This document shows positions 35,145 to 43,148 of a stretch of DNA of 64,000 nucleotides, one piece after another. The translations under genes and the position numbers were made by a program. Position 1 is the first letter of the stretch; each line of letters opens with the position of its first letter. The notes beneath the pieces are model-generated. The model made no database searches, was not told the DNA's origin, and saw nothing but the letters and a program-made list of their open reading frames with translations. The DNA is from Streptomyces caniscabiei. GTDB lineage: Bacteria > Actinomycetota > Actinomycetes > Streptomycetales > Streptomycetaceae. The stretch covers positions 248,001-312,000 of the forward strand of contig NZ_JABXWI010000008.1 of NCBI RefSeq assembly GCF_014930365.1. The letters run 5' to 3'.

Positions 35145-36200
35145 TCAGAAGTCGTCCGGTGTCCTGACGCGCTCGCGGATCCAGACGCCCGCGGGCTTGA
35201 GGGAGGACGTGCCGGACCACGGGCCGTCGCCGGCGCAGGTGCCCTGCTTGAAGACGGCACCGCTGCGGTGGTCGTCGGAGAAGTTCCAGTTGACCCAGCT
35301 GATCTTCTTGGCGGCCAGGAGATCGAGGTAGCGCTGCGACATGGCGAAGTCGTTCGCGCCCTCACCCGCGTAGTTCTGGGTGCCGAACTCGGTGACGAAG
35401 ACGGGTATCCGGTCGGCCGCGCGGGAGAGGGTCCGCAGGTACTCGTCCCGGTGCGAGTACGCGTAGAAGTGGAACGTGTACATGATGTTGGCCGCCCTCA
35501 CCGGGTCGGCGACGATCTCGGACTCGTCCGCCCCGTCCGACACGCCGAGCGAGGACCAGGCGCGGGTGCCGACCAGGATCGGGGTGTCCGGGTCCTTGGC
35601 CCGGATGACGGGGATGAGCTGCTCGGCGTAGCTCTTCACGCGGGACCAGCTCACGCCGCTCGGCTCGTTCGCGATCTCGTACAGCAGGTTGTTCTTGTCG
35701 CGGTGGCGCTGGGCGATCTCGGAGAAGAAGGTCTTGGCACGGGCGAGGTTGTGGTGCGGGTCGCCCGGGTCGAGCATGTGCCAGTCGACGATGGCGTACA
35801 TGCCACGGGCGGTGGCCTGCTCGATGGCCGAGTGGACCAGGTCGGTGAAGCGGCGCGGATCGGTCTCGTAGCCGTCCTCCTGGATGTACATGGAGATGCG
35901 CAGGACGTCCGCTCGCCAGTCGGTGGCGAGGGCGTCGAGCGAGCCGCCGGTGACGCACCGGCTGTACCACTGGAGCCCGTGCGTGCTCATCCCACGGAGC
36001 TGGATCGTTCTTCCTCGCTGGGTGCAGAGCTTGGTGCCGCACACCTTGAGCTGTCCGTTGGCGGCGACAGGGGTCGTGGCGGACGGGGCCGCGGGAGGGG
36101 TGGGGGGCGTGGTGGGGGCGGACTGTGCGGTCGCGGGGGTGAGGACGAGGCCGAGGAGCAGCAGCGCGGCGACGAGCAGAACGGATCGTGCCGGTCTCAT
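35145..36200 (-). CDS. Secreted GH5 cellulase-like enzyme
   Basis: The 351-residue product has a signal peptide (RPARSVLLVAALLLLGLVLTPATAQS), a short Pro/Thr linker (about 28-45), and a GH5 catalytic domain. The acid/base is in YEIANEPSGV (about residue 178), the nucleophile in VFVTEFGTQ (about 271), and IVDWHMLDPGDP and WVNWNFSDD are also typical of GH5_2-like endoglucanases. It likely cleaves beta-1,4-glucans outside the cell. A palindrome TAGGAAA-C-TTTCCTA lies 21-35 bases upstream of ATG 36200, the same motif as near the LacI gene at 50 kb, so it is probably repressed by that regulator. Confidence 0.88.
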   Translation of the reverse strand: MRPARSVLLVAALLLLGLVLTPATAQSAPTTPPTPPAAPSATTPVAANGQLKVCGTKLCTQRGRTIQLRGMSTHGLQWYSRCVTGGSLDALATDWRADVLRISMYIQEDGYETDPRRFTDLVHSAIEQATARGMYAIVDWHMLDPGDPHHNLARAKTFFSEIAQRHRDKNNLLYEIANEPSGVSWSRVKSYAEQLIPVIRAKDPDTPILVGTRAWSSLGVSDGADESEIVADPVRAANIMYTFHFYAYSHRDEYLRTLSRAADRIPVFVTEFGTQNYAGEGANDFAMSQRYLDLLAAKKISWVNWNFSDDHRSGAVFKQGTCAGDGPWSGTSSLKPAGVWIRERVRTPDDF

Positions 36201-36220
36201 GGGGGACTCCTGCCAACTGG

Positions 36221-36235
36221 TAGGAAACTTTCCTA
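36221..36235 (-). promoter_or_regulatory. LacI/BxlR-type operator GAAACTTTC before GH5
   Basis: TAGGAAACTTTCCTA is a perfect 15-bp palindrome around a central C, containing GAAACTTTC at 36224-36232. It lies just upstream of the ribosome-binding region of the GH5 gene. The core matches three other sites at 49997, 51212 and 51233, and resembles, from memory, CGAAACTTTCG-type operators of Streptomyces xylan regulators. Confidence 0.7.
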
Positions 36236-36297
36236 ACAGAAAGGGAATTAGCAGTTGGTCCGGACCTTTGCAAGAGGTGCGACAGCCCGCCGCCCCG

Positions 36298-37200
36298 TCA
36301 GCCCTCGGGTGCGTCCAGGCCGTTCACCAGGCCGCGCAGGACGGGGCCGTACTGCGGGTGGGCGAGGGCGAAGGCCATCTGGGCGACCAGGTAGTCGGCC
36401 GGGTTGCCGGTGTCGTACCAGCGGCCCTTGATGACCTGCCCGTACACCGCGCGGGTCGCGGCGTAGGCGTTGATGGCGTCGGTCAGATAGACCTCGCCCG
36501 TCCGGTGCTCGTACCAGCGGCGGGTCTGCTCGCGCAGCTCGTCGATGATGCCGGGGGTGACGACATAGCCGCCGATGGCCGCGTACGCCGAGGGCGCGGC
36601 CGCGGGCTCGGGCTTCTCCACCAGGCCGGTGATGCGCAGCTGGCCGTCGCCGAGGTCCTCCTTGACGATGGGCACGCCGTAGCGCTGGGACTCGGTGGGG
36701 TCCATCGGGAGGAGGGCCAGCACCGGGCAGCCGGTCTGTTCGTAGGCGCGGATCAGCTGCTGGGCGCGGGGGACCTCGGCCACGAAGACGTCGTCGGGCC
36801 AGAGCACCAGCACCGGCTCGTCGCCGAAGGCGCGGGCGGCGTTCAGCACCGGGGTGCCGTTGCCGTACGGGCCGTACTGGTCGAGATAGGTGATGTGGCC
36901 CTGCCGGGCCAGCTCCGCGACCTCCTCGACCGCGTCCGCGTAGGCCGTCTTGCCGTCCTCGCGGAGCTGCTCGACCAGGGCGGGGTTGGGCCGGAAGTGG
37001 TCCTGGATGAGGCTCTTCCCGCCGGAGACGACGATGGTGATGTCGGTGATGCCCGAGTCCACCAGCTCCCGCACGGTGTGCTCGACGACCGGCTTGTCGC
37101 CGACCGGCAGCATCTCCTTCGGAATCGCCTTGGTGAGGGGCAGCAGACGGGAACCGAGGCCGGCGGCGGGGATGACAGCCCTGCGAATCGTCGGGGACAT
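36298..37200 (-). CDS. galU: UTP-glucose-1-phosphate uridylyltransferase (GalU)
   Basis: The 300-residue enzyme has the nucleotidyltransferase signature AVIPAAGLGSRLLPLTKAIPKEMLPVGDKP at residues 8-37, plus YLDQYGPYGNGTPVL, VLWPDDVF, and EVYLTDAINA with GRWYDTGNPADYL near the end. It makes UDP-glucose from UTP and glucose-1-phosphate, feeding cell wall, trehalose and glycan synthesis. ATG 37200 is the first start that fits the family. Divergent from a GNAT gene. Streptomyces usually has another GalU in the core genome, so this may be an accessory copy. Confidence 0.92.
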   Translation of the reverse strand: MSPTIRRAVIPAAGLGSRLLPLTKAIPKEMLPVGDKPVVEHTVRELVDSGITDITIVVSGGKSLIQDHFRPNPALVEQLREDGKTAYADAVEEVAELARQGHITYLDQYGPYGNGTPVLNAARAFGDEPVLVLWPDDVFVAEVPRAQQLIRAYEQTGCPVLALLPMDPTESQRYGVPIVKEDLGDGQLRITGLVEKPEPAAAPSAYAAIGGYVVTPGIIDELREQTRRWYEHRTGEVYLTDAINAYAATRAVYGQVIKGRWYDTGNPADYLVAQMAFALAHPQYGPVLRGLVNGLDAPEG

Positions 37201-37372
37201 CTCGTCTCTCTTGGTCGAGCGGCACACCGGACCGGTTGGCACGGCGACCCGGGCCCACACCGTCGAGCGGCCCGTCGAAAGCCTACCCAGCCGGGCGCGC
37301 ACCCGTGCGCCGGGCCGGTGCCCACGGCCGGCCCGCCGCTCCGCCCGCCGACCTCGGTGATCGTTTATTCGA

Positions 37373-37400
37373 TTGCCGACGGTCCGTTCGGGCGTATAGG
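37373..37400 (+). promoter_or_regulatory. HrdB-type promoter of the GNAT gene
   Basis: TTGCCG at 37373-37378 and TATAGG at 37395-37400 are 16 bases apart. The expected transcription start is within a few bases of ATG 37409, so the message would be leaderless. Confidence 0.55.
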
Positions 37401-37408
37401 AAACTCGC

Positions 37409-37954
37409 ATGCTGAGAGGTGCCAAGGTCGGGCTGAGGGCCCGGCACGAGGAAGACATTCCGATTCTGCGGGCCGAGCTCTACAACGACGTGGTCAACGC
37501 CTCGCGGGCCGAGGGCGGGCCGTGGCGTCCGATGGGCCCGGCCTCGAAGGACGCGCGGCTCCTGGTGGACGACACGGCGCAGGACCGCGTCCCGTTCTCC
37601 GTGGTGGAGTCGGAGGGCGGGACGCTGGTCGGTACCGCAGCGCTCTGGGGCATCGACACCCACAACCGGATCGCGCACATCGGGCTGGGGCTGCTGCCCG
37701 CCTCCCGCGGCAAGGGCTACGGCACGGACGTCGTCGCGGTGCTGTGCCACTACGGCTTCGTCGTGCGCGGCCTGCACCGGCTGCAGATCGAGACGCTGGC
37801 GGACAACGCCGCGATGCTGGGCGCCGCCGAGCGCAACGGCTTCGTCCGCGAGGGTGTGCTGCGCGCCAATGCCTGGGTGATGGGCGAGTACCTGGACGAG
37901 GTGGTGCTGGGACTCCTCGCCCAGGAGTGGAAGCCGGACACGAAGGGCCGGTGA
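37409..37954 (+). CDS. GNAT-family N-acetyltransferase (RimJ/RimL-like)
   Basis: The 181-residue protein follows the RimJ-type GNAT pattern: LRGAKVGLRARHEEDIP at the start, ALWGIDTHNRIAHIGLGLLPASRGKGYGTDVVAVLCHYGF with the acetyl-CoA loop at about residues 93-103, then LQIETLADNAAMLGAAERNGFVREGVLR. It may acetylate an N-terminal amine of a protein or a small molecule. No ribosome-binding site is seen; the upstream promoter suggests leaderless translation. It is convergent with the globin gene. Confidence 0.85.
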   Translation: MLRGAKVGLRARHEEDIPILRAELYNDVVNASRAEGGPWRPMGPASKDARLLVDDTAQDRVPFSVVESEGGTLVGTAALWGIDTHNRIAHIGLGLLPASRGKGYGTDVVAVLCHYGFVVRGLHRLQIETLADNAAMLGAAERNGFVREGVLRANAWVMGEYLDEVVLGLLAQEWKPDTKGR

Positions 37955-37971
37955 CCGCCCCGGGCGCGGGC

Positions 37972-38463
37972 TCAGCCGGCCCGGCCCGGCCGATGCGCCC
38001 CGGCCGGCGGCTCGATGGTGACGAGGACGGGCCCGGGGGCCGGGCGCGATGGGCCGTCGCCCGCGGTGTTGTGCAGCAGGGCCCGCGCCACGGCCTGCGC
38101 CTTGGCGATCGCGCGCTCGGACACCGGTCCCGCGTGCCGTCGCCGTACCACCGCCGACCACAGCTCCAGCCAGCGGTCGAAGTGCTCGGCGCGCAGCGGG
38201 CTCTCGGCGTGCAGGGCGCGGTGCGCGCGGAGGGCGTTGCGGCGGTAGACGCCCGGCGAGAGCAGGGCGCTCTCCCAGAAGTCGGCCATCACGGGCAGAT
38301 GGGCGGCCAGGTCGACACGTGCCACCTCCGTGAAGAACCGGCCGATGAGGGGGTCGCCGAGGACCTCGTCGTAGAACGCGCCGACCAGCCGCTCCACGTC
38401 CCCGCGGCCGCGGATGTCAGGGAGGTCTCGCGTCCGGCTCACGAGGTCTCGCGTCCCGCTCAC
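37972..38463 (-). CDS. Truncated hemoglobin, group III-like
   Basis: The 163-residue product matches truncated hemoglobins of group III: VERLVGAFYDEVLGDPLIGRFFTEVARVDLAAHLPVMADFWESALL, then ALRAHRALHAESPLRAEHFDRWLELW with the proximal histidine in EHFDRW. The last 30 residues are a Pro-rich tail. Such globins handle NO or O2 chemistry. GTG 38463 overlaps the stop of the flavohemoprotein gene by four bases, so both are translated together and should be under NsrR control. Confidence 0.85.
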   Translation of the reverse strand: MSGTRDLVSRTRDLPDIRGRGDVERLVGAFYDEVLGDPLIGRFFTEVARVDLAAHLPVMADFWESALLSPGVYRRNALRAHRALHAESPLRAEHFDRWLELWSAVVRRRHAGPVSERAIAKAQAVARALLHNTAGDGPSRPAPGPVLVTIEPPAGAHRPGRAG

Positions 38464-39665
38464 CTGACGAGCCAGAGGTCGGGGCCGAACACCTCGTAGT
38501 GGACGGCGGCCGGACGCAGCCCCTTGGCCAGCAACTCGCCCCGCACCGCGCGCATGAAGGGCAGCGGCCCGCAGAGGTAGGCGGCGGTGTCGGGGCCGGG
38601 GGTGAGGTGGTCCAGCGCGGCGAGTCCGGTGAAGACGTTGGTGCCGGGGGAGCGATGGGCGTCGTGCTCGTACCACAGGTGCAGTTCGGCATGGGGCAGC
38701 CGGCTGACGAGGTCCGCCTGCTCGTCGCGGTGCACATGGTCGAGCGGGGAGCGGTCGGCGTGCACGACGGTGACGGGGCGCGTGGAGGAGGTGAGGGCGA
38801 GATGGTCGAGCATCGACAGCATCGGGGTGATGCCGATGCCGGCGGAGGCGAGCAGCAGCGGGGTGTCGCCCTCCGGCAGCACGAGGTCACCGGCGGGCAG
38901 TGAGACGTCCAGGACGTCGCCCACCTCGGCATGGGCGTGCAGCCAGGACGAGACCTCGCCGTCGGGCACGGTCCCGTCGGCGGACCTCTCGCGCTTGACC
39001 GTGATGCGCCAGGTCTTGTGGTCGGGCGCCGTGGACAGGCTGTACTGGCGGATCTGCCGGGCCCCGTCGGGAAGTTCCACACGGACACTGACGTACTGGC
39101 CGGGGCCGAACGCGGGCGTCGGGCGTCCGTCCGGCCTGCGCAGGATCAGGGCCACCGCGTCGGCGGACTCCTGGCGGCGCTCGGCGATCTCCAAGGGCCG
39201 CCACACCTCACCGTCCGCCACGCCGGCCTCGGTGTACAGGCGGGCCTCCAGGGCGATCAGGGCGTTGGCCATCAGCCAGTAGACCTCGTCCCACGCGGCA
39301 CCGACCTCGGGGGTGACCGCGTCACCGAGAACCTCGCCGACCGCCGCGAGCAGGTGGCGTCCCACCAGCGGGTACTGGTCCGCGGTGACACCGAGGGAGA
39401 CGTGCTTGTGGGCGATGCGCGCGAGGACGGCGTCCGGGCGCTCGTCGGGCCGCTCGACCAGGAGGGTGGCGAAGGCCGCCACCGCGCCGGCCAGGGCCTC
39501 GCGCTGGGCGCCCGACGCCTGGTGGGAGCGGTTGAACAGATGCCGCAGCAGCTCCGGACGTTCCTCGAACAGCCGCCGGTAGAACACGTCCGTGATCGTG
39601 GTCAGCGAGGCTCCCACCACGGGAAGCGTCGCGCGTACGACGGGGGCCGACTGCGCGGAAAGCAT
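38460..39665 (-). CDS. hmp: Flavohemoglobin / nitric oxide dioxygenase
   Basis: The 401-residue protein has an N-terminal globin domain (1-140, TLPVVGASLTTITDVFYRRLF and the proximal-histidine region RIAHKHVSLGVTADQYPLVG). An FAD-binding reductase domain (about 150-260, FGPGQYVSVRVEL and RQYSLST) and an NAD-binding domain (LLASAGIGITPMLSML and YLCGPLPFM) follow. It oxidises NO to nitrate with O2 and NAD(P)H in the cytosol. ATG 39665 is preferred to GTG 39674 because AGGAG then sits eight bases upstream. It forms an operon with the truncated globin, and an NsrR-like site lies at 39712-39734. Confidence 0.9.
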   Translation of the reverse strand: MLSAQSAPVVRATLPVVGASLTTITDVFYRRLFEERPELLRHLFNRSHQASGAQREALAGAVAAFATLLVERPDERPDAVLARIAHKHVSLGVTADQYPLVGRHLLAAVGEVLGDAVTPEVGAAWDEVYWLMANALIALEARLYTEAGVADGEVWRPLEIAERRQESADAVALILRRPDGRPTPAFGPGQYVSVRVELPDGARQIRQYSLSTAPDHKTWRITVKRERSADGTVPDGEVSSWLHAHAEVGDVLDVSLPAGDLVLPEGDTPLLLASAGIGITPMLSMLDHLALTSSTRPVTVVHADRSPLDHVHRDEQADLVSRLPHAELHLWYEHDAHRSPGTNVFTGLAALDHLTPGPDTAAYLCGPLPFMRAVRGELLAKGLRPAAVHYEVFGPDLWLVR

Positions 39666-39711
39666 CAGACACACTCCTGTGCGATGGATGTCGTCGACGG
39701 TGGATCCGTCG

Positions 39712-39734
39712 AATTGGTATGCGAGATTCGTATT
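39712..39734 (-). promoter_or_regulatory. NsrR-like operator before hmp
   Basis: AATTGGTATGC-G-AGATTCGTATT follows an 11-1-11 layout. The right half-site AGATTCGYATT is identical, apart from C/T, to that at 40251-40261 before the nsrR gene. Its position 47-69 bases before ATG 39665 fits repression of hmp. Confidence 0.62.
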
Positions 39735-39782
39735 TTTGGTCGTGGAGACCGGTGGCGGTCGCCGTCCGGCACCGCGTACCGG

Positions 39783-40223
39783 TCAGCCCGGGGGAGCGCC
39801 GAGGGCCAACAGGACCGGTCCCGTCGGTGACGCCACCAGATCGGCCACGGTCACGCCGTTCAGCGAGGAGTAGAAGGCGTCCTGTGCCTGTCGCAGTGCT
39901 CGTCGCAGTCGGCAGGCGCCCGCGAGGGGGCACGGGGTGTCGCCCTCGCACACCACGGCTTCCCGGTCGCCCTCCAACGTCCTGACCAGATCGCCCACTT
40001 GAGTGCTGCGCCCCGCGTCGGTGAGCGTCAGCCCGCCGTTGCGGCCGCGCCGCGCCTCGATCACCCCCAGGTGCTGCAACTGTGCGATGGCCTTCGCCAT
40101 GTGCGTGTAGGGGACGGTCATGGAGTCGGCGATCTGTCGCGTCGTCAGCAACTCCTCGCCGTCCACGACGGCCAGGCGCATCACTGCCCGAAGTGCGAGA
40201 TCCGTGTATCTGGTCAGCCTCAC
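39783..40223 (-). CDS. nsrR: NsrR-type Rrf2 nitric-oxide-sensing repressor
   Basis: The 146-residue protein is an Rrf2-family regulator with the opening MRLTRYTDLALRAVMRLAV and an N-terminal winged helix (about 1-60). The three iron-sulfur cysteines are in VVCEGDTPCPLAGACRL, near residues 93, 99 and 105. NsrR carries a [4Fe-4S] cluster that reacts with NO, releasing repression of hmp genes. Length and cysteine spacing agree with Streptomyces NsrR. GTG 40223 is the start. A putative own operator lies at 40239-40261, and one before hmp at 39712-39734, so negative autoregulation is expected. Confidence 0.9.
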   Translation of the reverse strand: MRLTRYTDLALRAVMRLAVVDGEELLTTRQIADSMTVPYTHMAKAIAQLQHLGVIEARRGRNGGLTLTDAGRSTQVGDLVRTLEGDREAVVCEGDTPCPLAGACRLRRALRQAQDAFYSSLNGVTVADLVASPTGPVLLALGAPPG

Positions 40224-40238
40224 GGCAGTAGCCTAGCA

Positions 40239-40261
40239 ATGTTGCATCTGAGATTCGCATT
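40239..40261 (-). promoter_or_regulatory. NsrR-like operator before nsrR
   Basis: ATGTTGCATCT-G-AGATTCGCATT has an 11-1-11 layout with the symmetric core GCATCT-G-AGAT. It lies 16-38 bases before the nsrR start. It resembles the site I recall from the S. coelicolor nsrR promoter (GCATCTGAGAT core). Confidence 0.68.
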
Positions 40262-40302
40262 TAGGGGAGCGTCGATCGAGTGGCGTACGTCTCGTCGGCC
40301 GA

Positions 40303-41304
40303 CTACGCCTCCAGGCGGCTCAGTTCCCCCATGGCCTCGCGCTCGACGCGCGCGAGATCTCCGAGCATCGTGCCCGCCCGCCGCAGACACTCCTCCTCGC
40401 CCGACGTACCGGCCCGCTCGATCAGCGCCGCCACCTCCGTCCAGAGGCCGGCCGCCTCGGCGTACAGCGCGTGACCCGCGCGCAGCCGGTCGCTGTCGAG
40501 CAGTTCGGCGCACTCGGCGAGGAAGTCGCGGTACAGATTGCGGAAGAGGGCGCCGCCGGTGCCGGCCTTCTCCATCAGGAGCGCGGCCTGCGGCAGATCC
40601 CGTCGCGGATCGTCGGTGCGCCGGAGCCACGTCGGTACGAGCTTGCCGGCCTTCTCGATGCCCCGGTGCCCCAGATTGGCGATGGGCGGGCGGAGGAAGG
40701 CGTCGGCGCAGGCGGTGACGGCCGCGACGATCCGGTCCGCCGGGGCGGGTACGCCGCCCGGGGGCGCGGTGAGGGTGAACGAGCGGTGCCGGGCGCTCAT
40801 CGGGCCCCGCGCGGCCCGGGCCTCGGCGAGGCTCGTCAGGCTGGTGGACACCGCTCCGCCCTGCTGGTCGGTGTCCACCAGGTGGGCGTCGCGGTCGTCG
40901 TAGCCGTACAGGGCGACCACATGGCCGCCGAAGCGCACCTTCGAGGAGAAGTACTCCAGGTGGTAGCTGTCGAGTTGGAGTCCGACCGGATGGCCGGCGT
41001 CGAGGGGAGCCCGCGCGTTTTCCCACGCCCTGCGGGGCGAGGCGGTCTCCTTGACCACCAGCTCCAGATCGAGGCGGGCGGCCAGGTTCCTGGTGAGTTC
41101 GAACGGCTTGACCCGCCCGCCTAGGAACGGGAAGTCCATGTTCCTGCTGTCCCAGTAGATGAAGGACAGCCCGGAGCCGAGGCCGAAGAGCATGGGCTCG
41201 GACAGATCGAGCCCTTGGTGGCGCAGCAGCACCCCCAGGGTCGTCGTCTCGCAGTGGTGCGTACCGCGAGCGTCGATGCCTTCCACTGTCGTCATACGGG
41301 CCAT
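40303..41304 (-). CDS. BtrH N-terminal-like / DUF4872 protein
   Basis: The 333-residue product resembles proteins with a BtrH N-terminal domain and DUF4872 C-terminal part. The start GTHHCETTTLGVLLRHQGLDLSEPMLFGLGSGLSFIYWD has the conserved cysteine, and FGGHVVALYGYDDRDAHLVDTD recalls the papain-like C39/BtrH histidine-aspartate region. In butirosin synthesis BtrH transfers an acyl group from a carrier protein; here no carrier protein or biosynthetic gene is adjacent, so the role is unknown. The second half is helical. ATG 41295 is an alternative start. It is followed by no co-directional partner. Confidence 0.7.
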   Translation of the reverse strand: MARMTTVEGIDARGTHHCETTTLGVLLRHQGLDLSEPMLFGLGSGLSFIYWDSRNMDFPFLGGRVKPFELTRNLAARLDLELVVKETASPRRAWENARAPLDAGHPVGLQLDSYHLEYFSSKVRFGGHVVALYGYDDRDAHLVDTDQQGGAVSTSLTSLAEARAARGPMSARHRSFTLTAPPGGVPAPADRIVAAVTACADAFLRPPIANLGHRGIEKAGKLVPTWLRRTDDPRRDLPQAALLMEKAGTGGALFRNLYRDFLAECAELLDSDRLRAGHALYAEAAGLWTEVAALIERAGTSGEEECLRRAGTMLGDLARVEREAMGELSRLEA

Positions 41305-41313
41305 CCAACCCGT

Positions 41314-42306
41314 TCACTGACGGGTACGTCCTGACAACCGCTCCACCTCGGAAGCGGCGTCGCGGGCCGCCTGCTCGGCCCGGGAGACGGCCTCGGCGGC
41401 CTCCGCGCACTGTTTCTCCGCCGCACGCTGCTGCCGCTCCGCCCGCCGGAGGTCCTCGCGCGCCTGCCGCACCCGCCGGTCGGCGGCCCGAGCCGCCTCG
41501 CGCGCCCGCCCGAGGCGCTCTCGCCTCTCCCGCGCCAGCCGCTTCTCCTTCTCCTTCGCGAGCCGTTCCTGCTTCTCCTTCGCGAGCCGCTGCTGTTTCT
41601 CCTTCGCCAGTCGGTCCCGCTTCTCCTCGGCGAGGCGCTCCTGCTTCCGGCGGCGCTGTTCGGCGACCTCGTCCTGTGCGCGCTTGCGCGTCGCGGGAGC
41701 TGACTCGGGCGCCGCTCCGACTGACTCCCGGGGGTGATCCGGCCGCACGGCCGTGAGGCCGGGAAAATCCGCCGGTGGCGTGAGGGCGCTCTGCAGGCGG
41801 CCGGTGGCCCATCGGTCGGCCGCGTCCTGGTCGGCGAGCACGGCCCGCAGGGTCGACTCGACCTCGCGCAGCACCGGGTCCGACAGCCGATGCCCGGCCC
41901 CGACGGCCAGTTCGGCGGTCTGCCGGGACATCGCGGCGACGACGCTTCTGCGCTGCTCGGACAGCTCCTTGATCCCGTCGGCGTCCAGACTCCCGTACGC
42001 CTCGCGCAGGGCGCGCCCGAGGTCCAGGAACGCCCGGCTCTCCTCCGGCCGGGACCGCAGCAGCAGGTTCGCGGCCCAGGCCGCGAGCGAGGGGCGGCGG
42101 GCGGCACGGATCCGCCGGGCGTCCGCCGCGCGTCCGGCCGCCTTCGCCTCGCTGGCCAGGCCCTCGCGGCGCGAGACGAACGCGGGCGGCGGGGTGACAT
42201 ACAGCTCGTCCAGCGCCGCTTCCACGACCTCACCGGAATCGCCGGTCTCGCCGGCCTTGCCGGTGCCGCCGTCCCCGTCTCGTCCGCTGTCCCGCCGCAT
42301 GATCAT
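41314..42306 (-). CDS. Hypothetical coiled-coil protein with KEKxxRLA repeats
   Basis: The 330-residue protein has a folded-looking N-terminal half (1-180, including LYVTPPPAFVSRREGLASEAKAAG and SLAAWAANLLLRSRPEESRAFLDLGRALREAY). A long charged coiled coil (about 205-325) follows, with near-identical octapeptide steps such as RLAKEKQQ and RLAKEKQE. It resembles Streptomyces proteins of unknown function that act perhaps as structural or TolA-like helical proteins. There is no signal peptide. The start is uncertain (ATG 42306 or 42300). It ends nine bases before the BtrH-like gene's start on the same strand, so the two are probably one operon. Confidence 0.72.
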   Translation of the reverse strand: MIMRRDSGRDGDGGTGKAGETGDSGEVVEAALDELYVTPPPAFVSRREGLASEAKAAGRAADARRIRAARRPSLAAWAANLLLRSRPEESRAFLDLGRALREAYGSLDADGIKELSEQRRSVVAAMSRQTAELAVGAGHRLSDPVLREVESTLRAVLADQDAADRWATGRLQSALTPPADFPGLTAVRPDHPRESVGAAPESAPATRKRAQDEVAEQRRRKQERLAEEKRDRLAKEKQQRLAKEKQERLAKEKEKRLARERRERLGRAREAARAADRRVRQAREDLRRAERQQRAAEKQCAEAAEAVSRAEQAARDAASEVERLSGRTRQ

Positions 42307-42377
42307 CAGGTTCGCCCGGGCCGGGCCGCGGCGCACCTCGGGCCGTGCGGGCACCTCGGGCGCGTAAGCGGATCGGA

Positions 42378-43079
42378 TCAGACTGGCTGGGGGCTGCCCG
42401 TACCGCGCCGTGAGGTGTCTTCGCCCCCGGCGTCCGTGCCTTGTCGCAGGCGGCGGGCCTCCAGGAAGAGGCGGTTGGTCCGGTCGGACAGGACGCCGCC
42501 GAGGAGCAGCTCGGGGGTGTAGAAGGAGCGGGCGGCGGCGGCCACCTGCCGTGCGGTCAGATCGATCTGGATGACGTCGGTGCGGCGGATCTCGTCGATC
42601 GAGCTCGCCCAGACCACACGCCGCACATCCGCCCACGCCAGCGCGCTCATGCACATCGAGCAGGGCTCACCCGTCGTGTAGAGGGTGGTCCCGGCCCAGC
42701 CCTGGTTGCCGTGCCGCCGTACGTAGTCGTTCATGGCGACGACCTCGCCGTGCAGCAGCGGGCTGTCCGCCCCTTCGTTGACCCCGCTCCCCAGGACCTC
42801 ACCGGTACGGCTGCCGACGATCACGGCGCCGAACGGCCACTCGGGGTTCCGCCGCGCCTGCTCGATGGCCAGGCTCATGAACCGCTCGTGCTCGGTGCGG
42901 GCGATGAGGTCGACTGGACCGACCGGATCGACCGGGTTGATAGGAACGGCCGGGTTGACCGGATCGGTCGGCCGGGCGTGGCTCTCCTGGAGCGCAGGCC
43001 GGGGGAGGGCGAGAGGCGCCGCCGCTCCCGTCACCACGGCTCCCCACCTGCCGAGAAACTGCCGCCTGCCCGCATCCAT
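42378..43079 (-). CDS. Tat-exported nucleoside deaminase-like protein
   Basis: The 233-residue product carries a twin-arginine-type signal (RRQFLGRWGAVVTGAAAPLALP, residues 5-26) and a Pro-Val/Asn-Pro linker (DPVNPAVPINPVDPVGPVDL). The C-terminal cytidine/guanine deaminase domain has zinc motif HGEVVA (about residue 111) and GEPCSMCMSAL (about 140). Family enzymes deaminate guanine, cytosine or tRNA adenosine in the cytosol; an exported form is unusual. The catalytic histidine, glutamate and both cysteines are present, so the enzyme should be active. ATG 43079 is the start, supported by the Tat signal. Confidence 0.78.
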   Translation of the reverse strand: MDAGRRQFLGRWGAVVTGAAAPLALPRPALQESHARPTDPVNPAVPINPVDPVGPVDLIARTEHERFMSLAIEQARRNPEWPFGAVIVGSRTGEVLGSGVNEGADSPLLHGEVVAMNDYVRRHGNQGWAGTTLYTTGEPCSMCMSALAWADVRRVVWASSIDEIRRTDVIQIDLTARQVAAAARSFYTPELLLGGVLSDRTNRLFLEARRLRQGTDAGGEDTSRRGTGSPQPV

Positions 43080-43148
43080 AGATCTCTCCTCGCATCGCCG
43101 TCGACGACTCCGGAGAGTATCGGTCTGAGTTCCCTGAGTAGCCGACCG

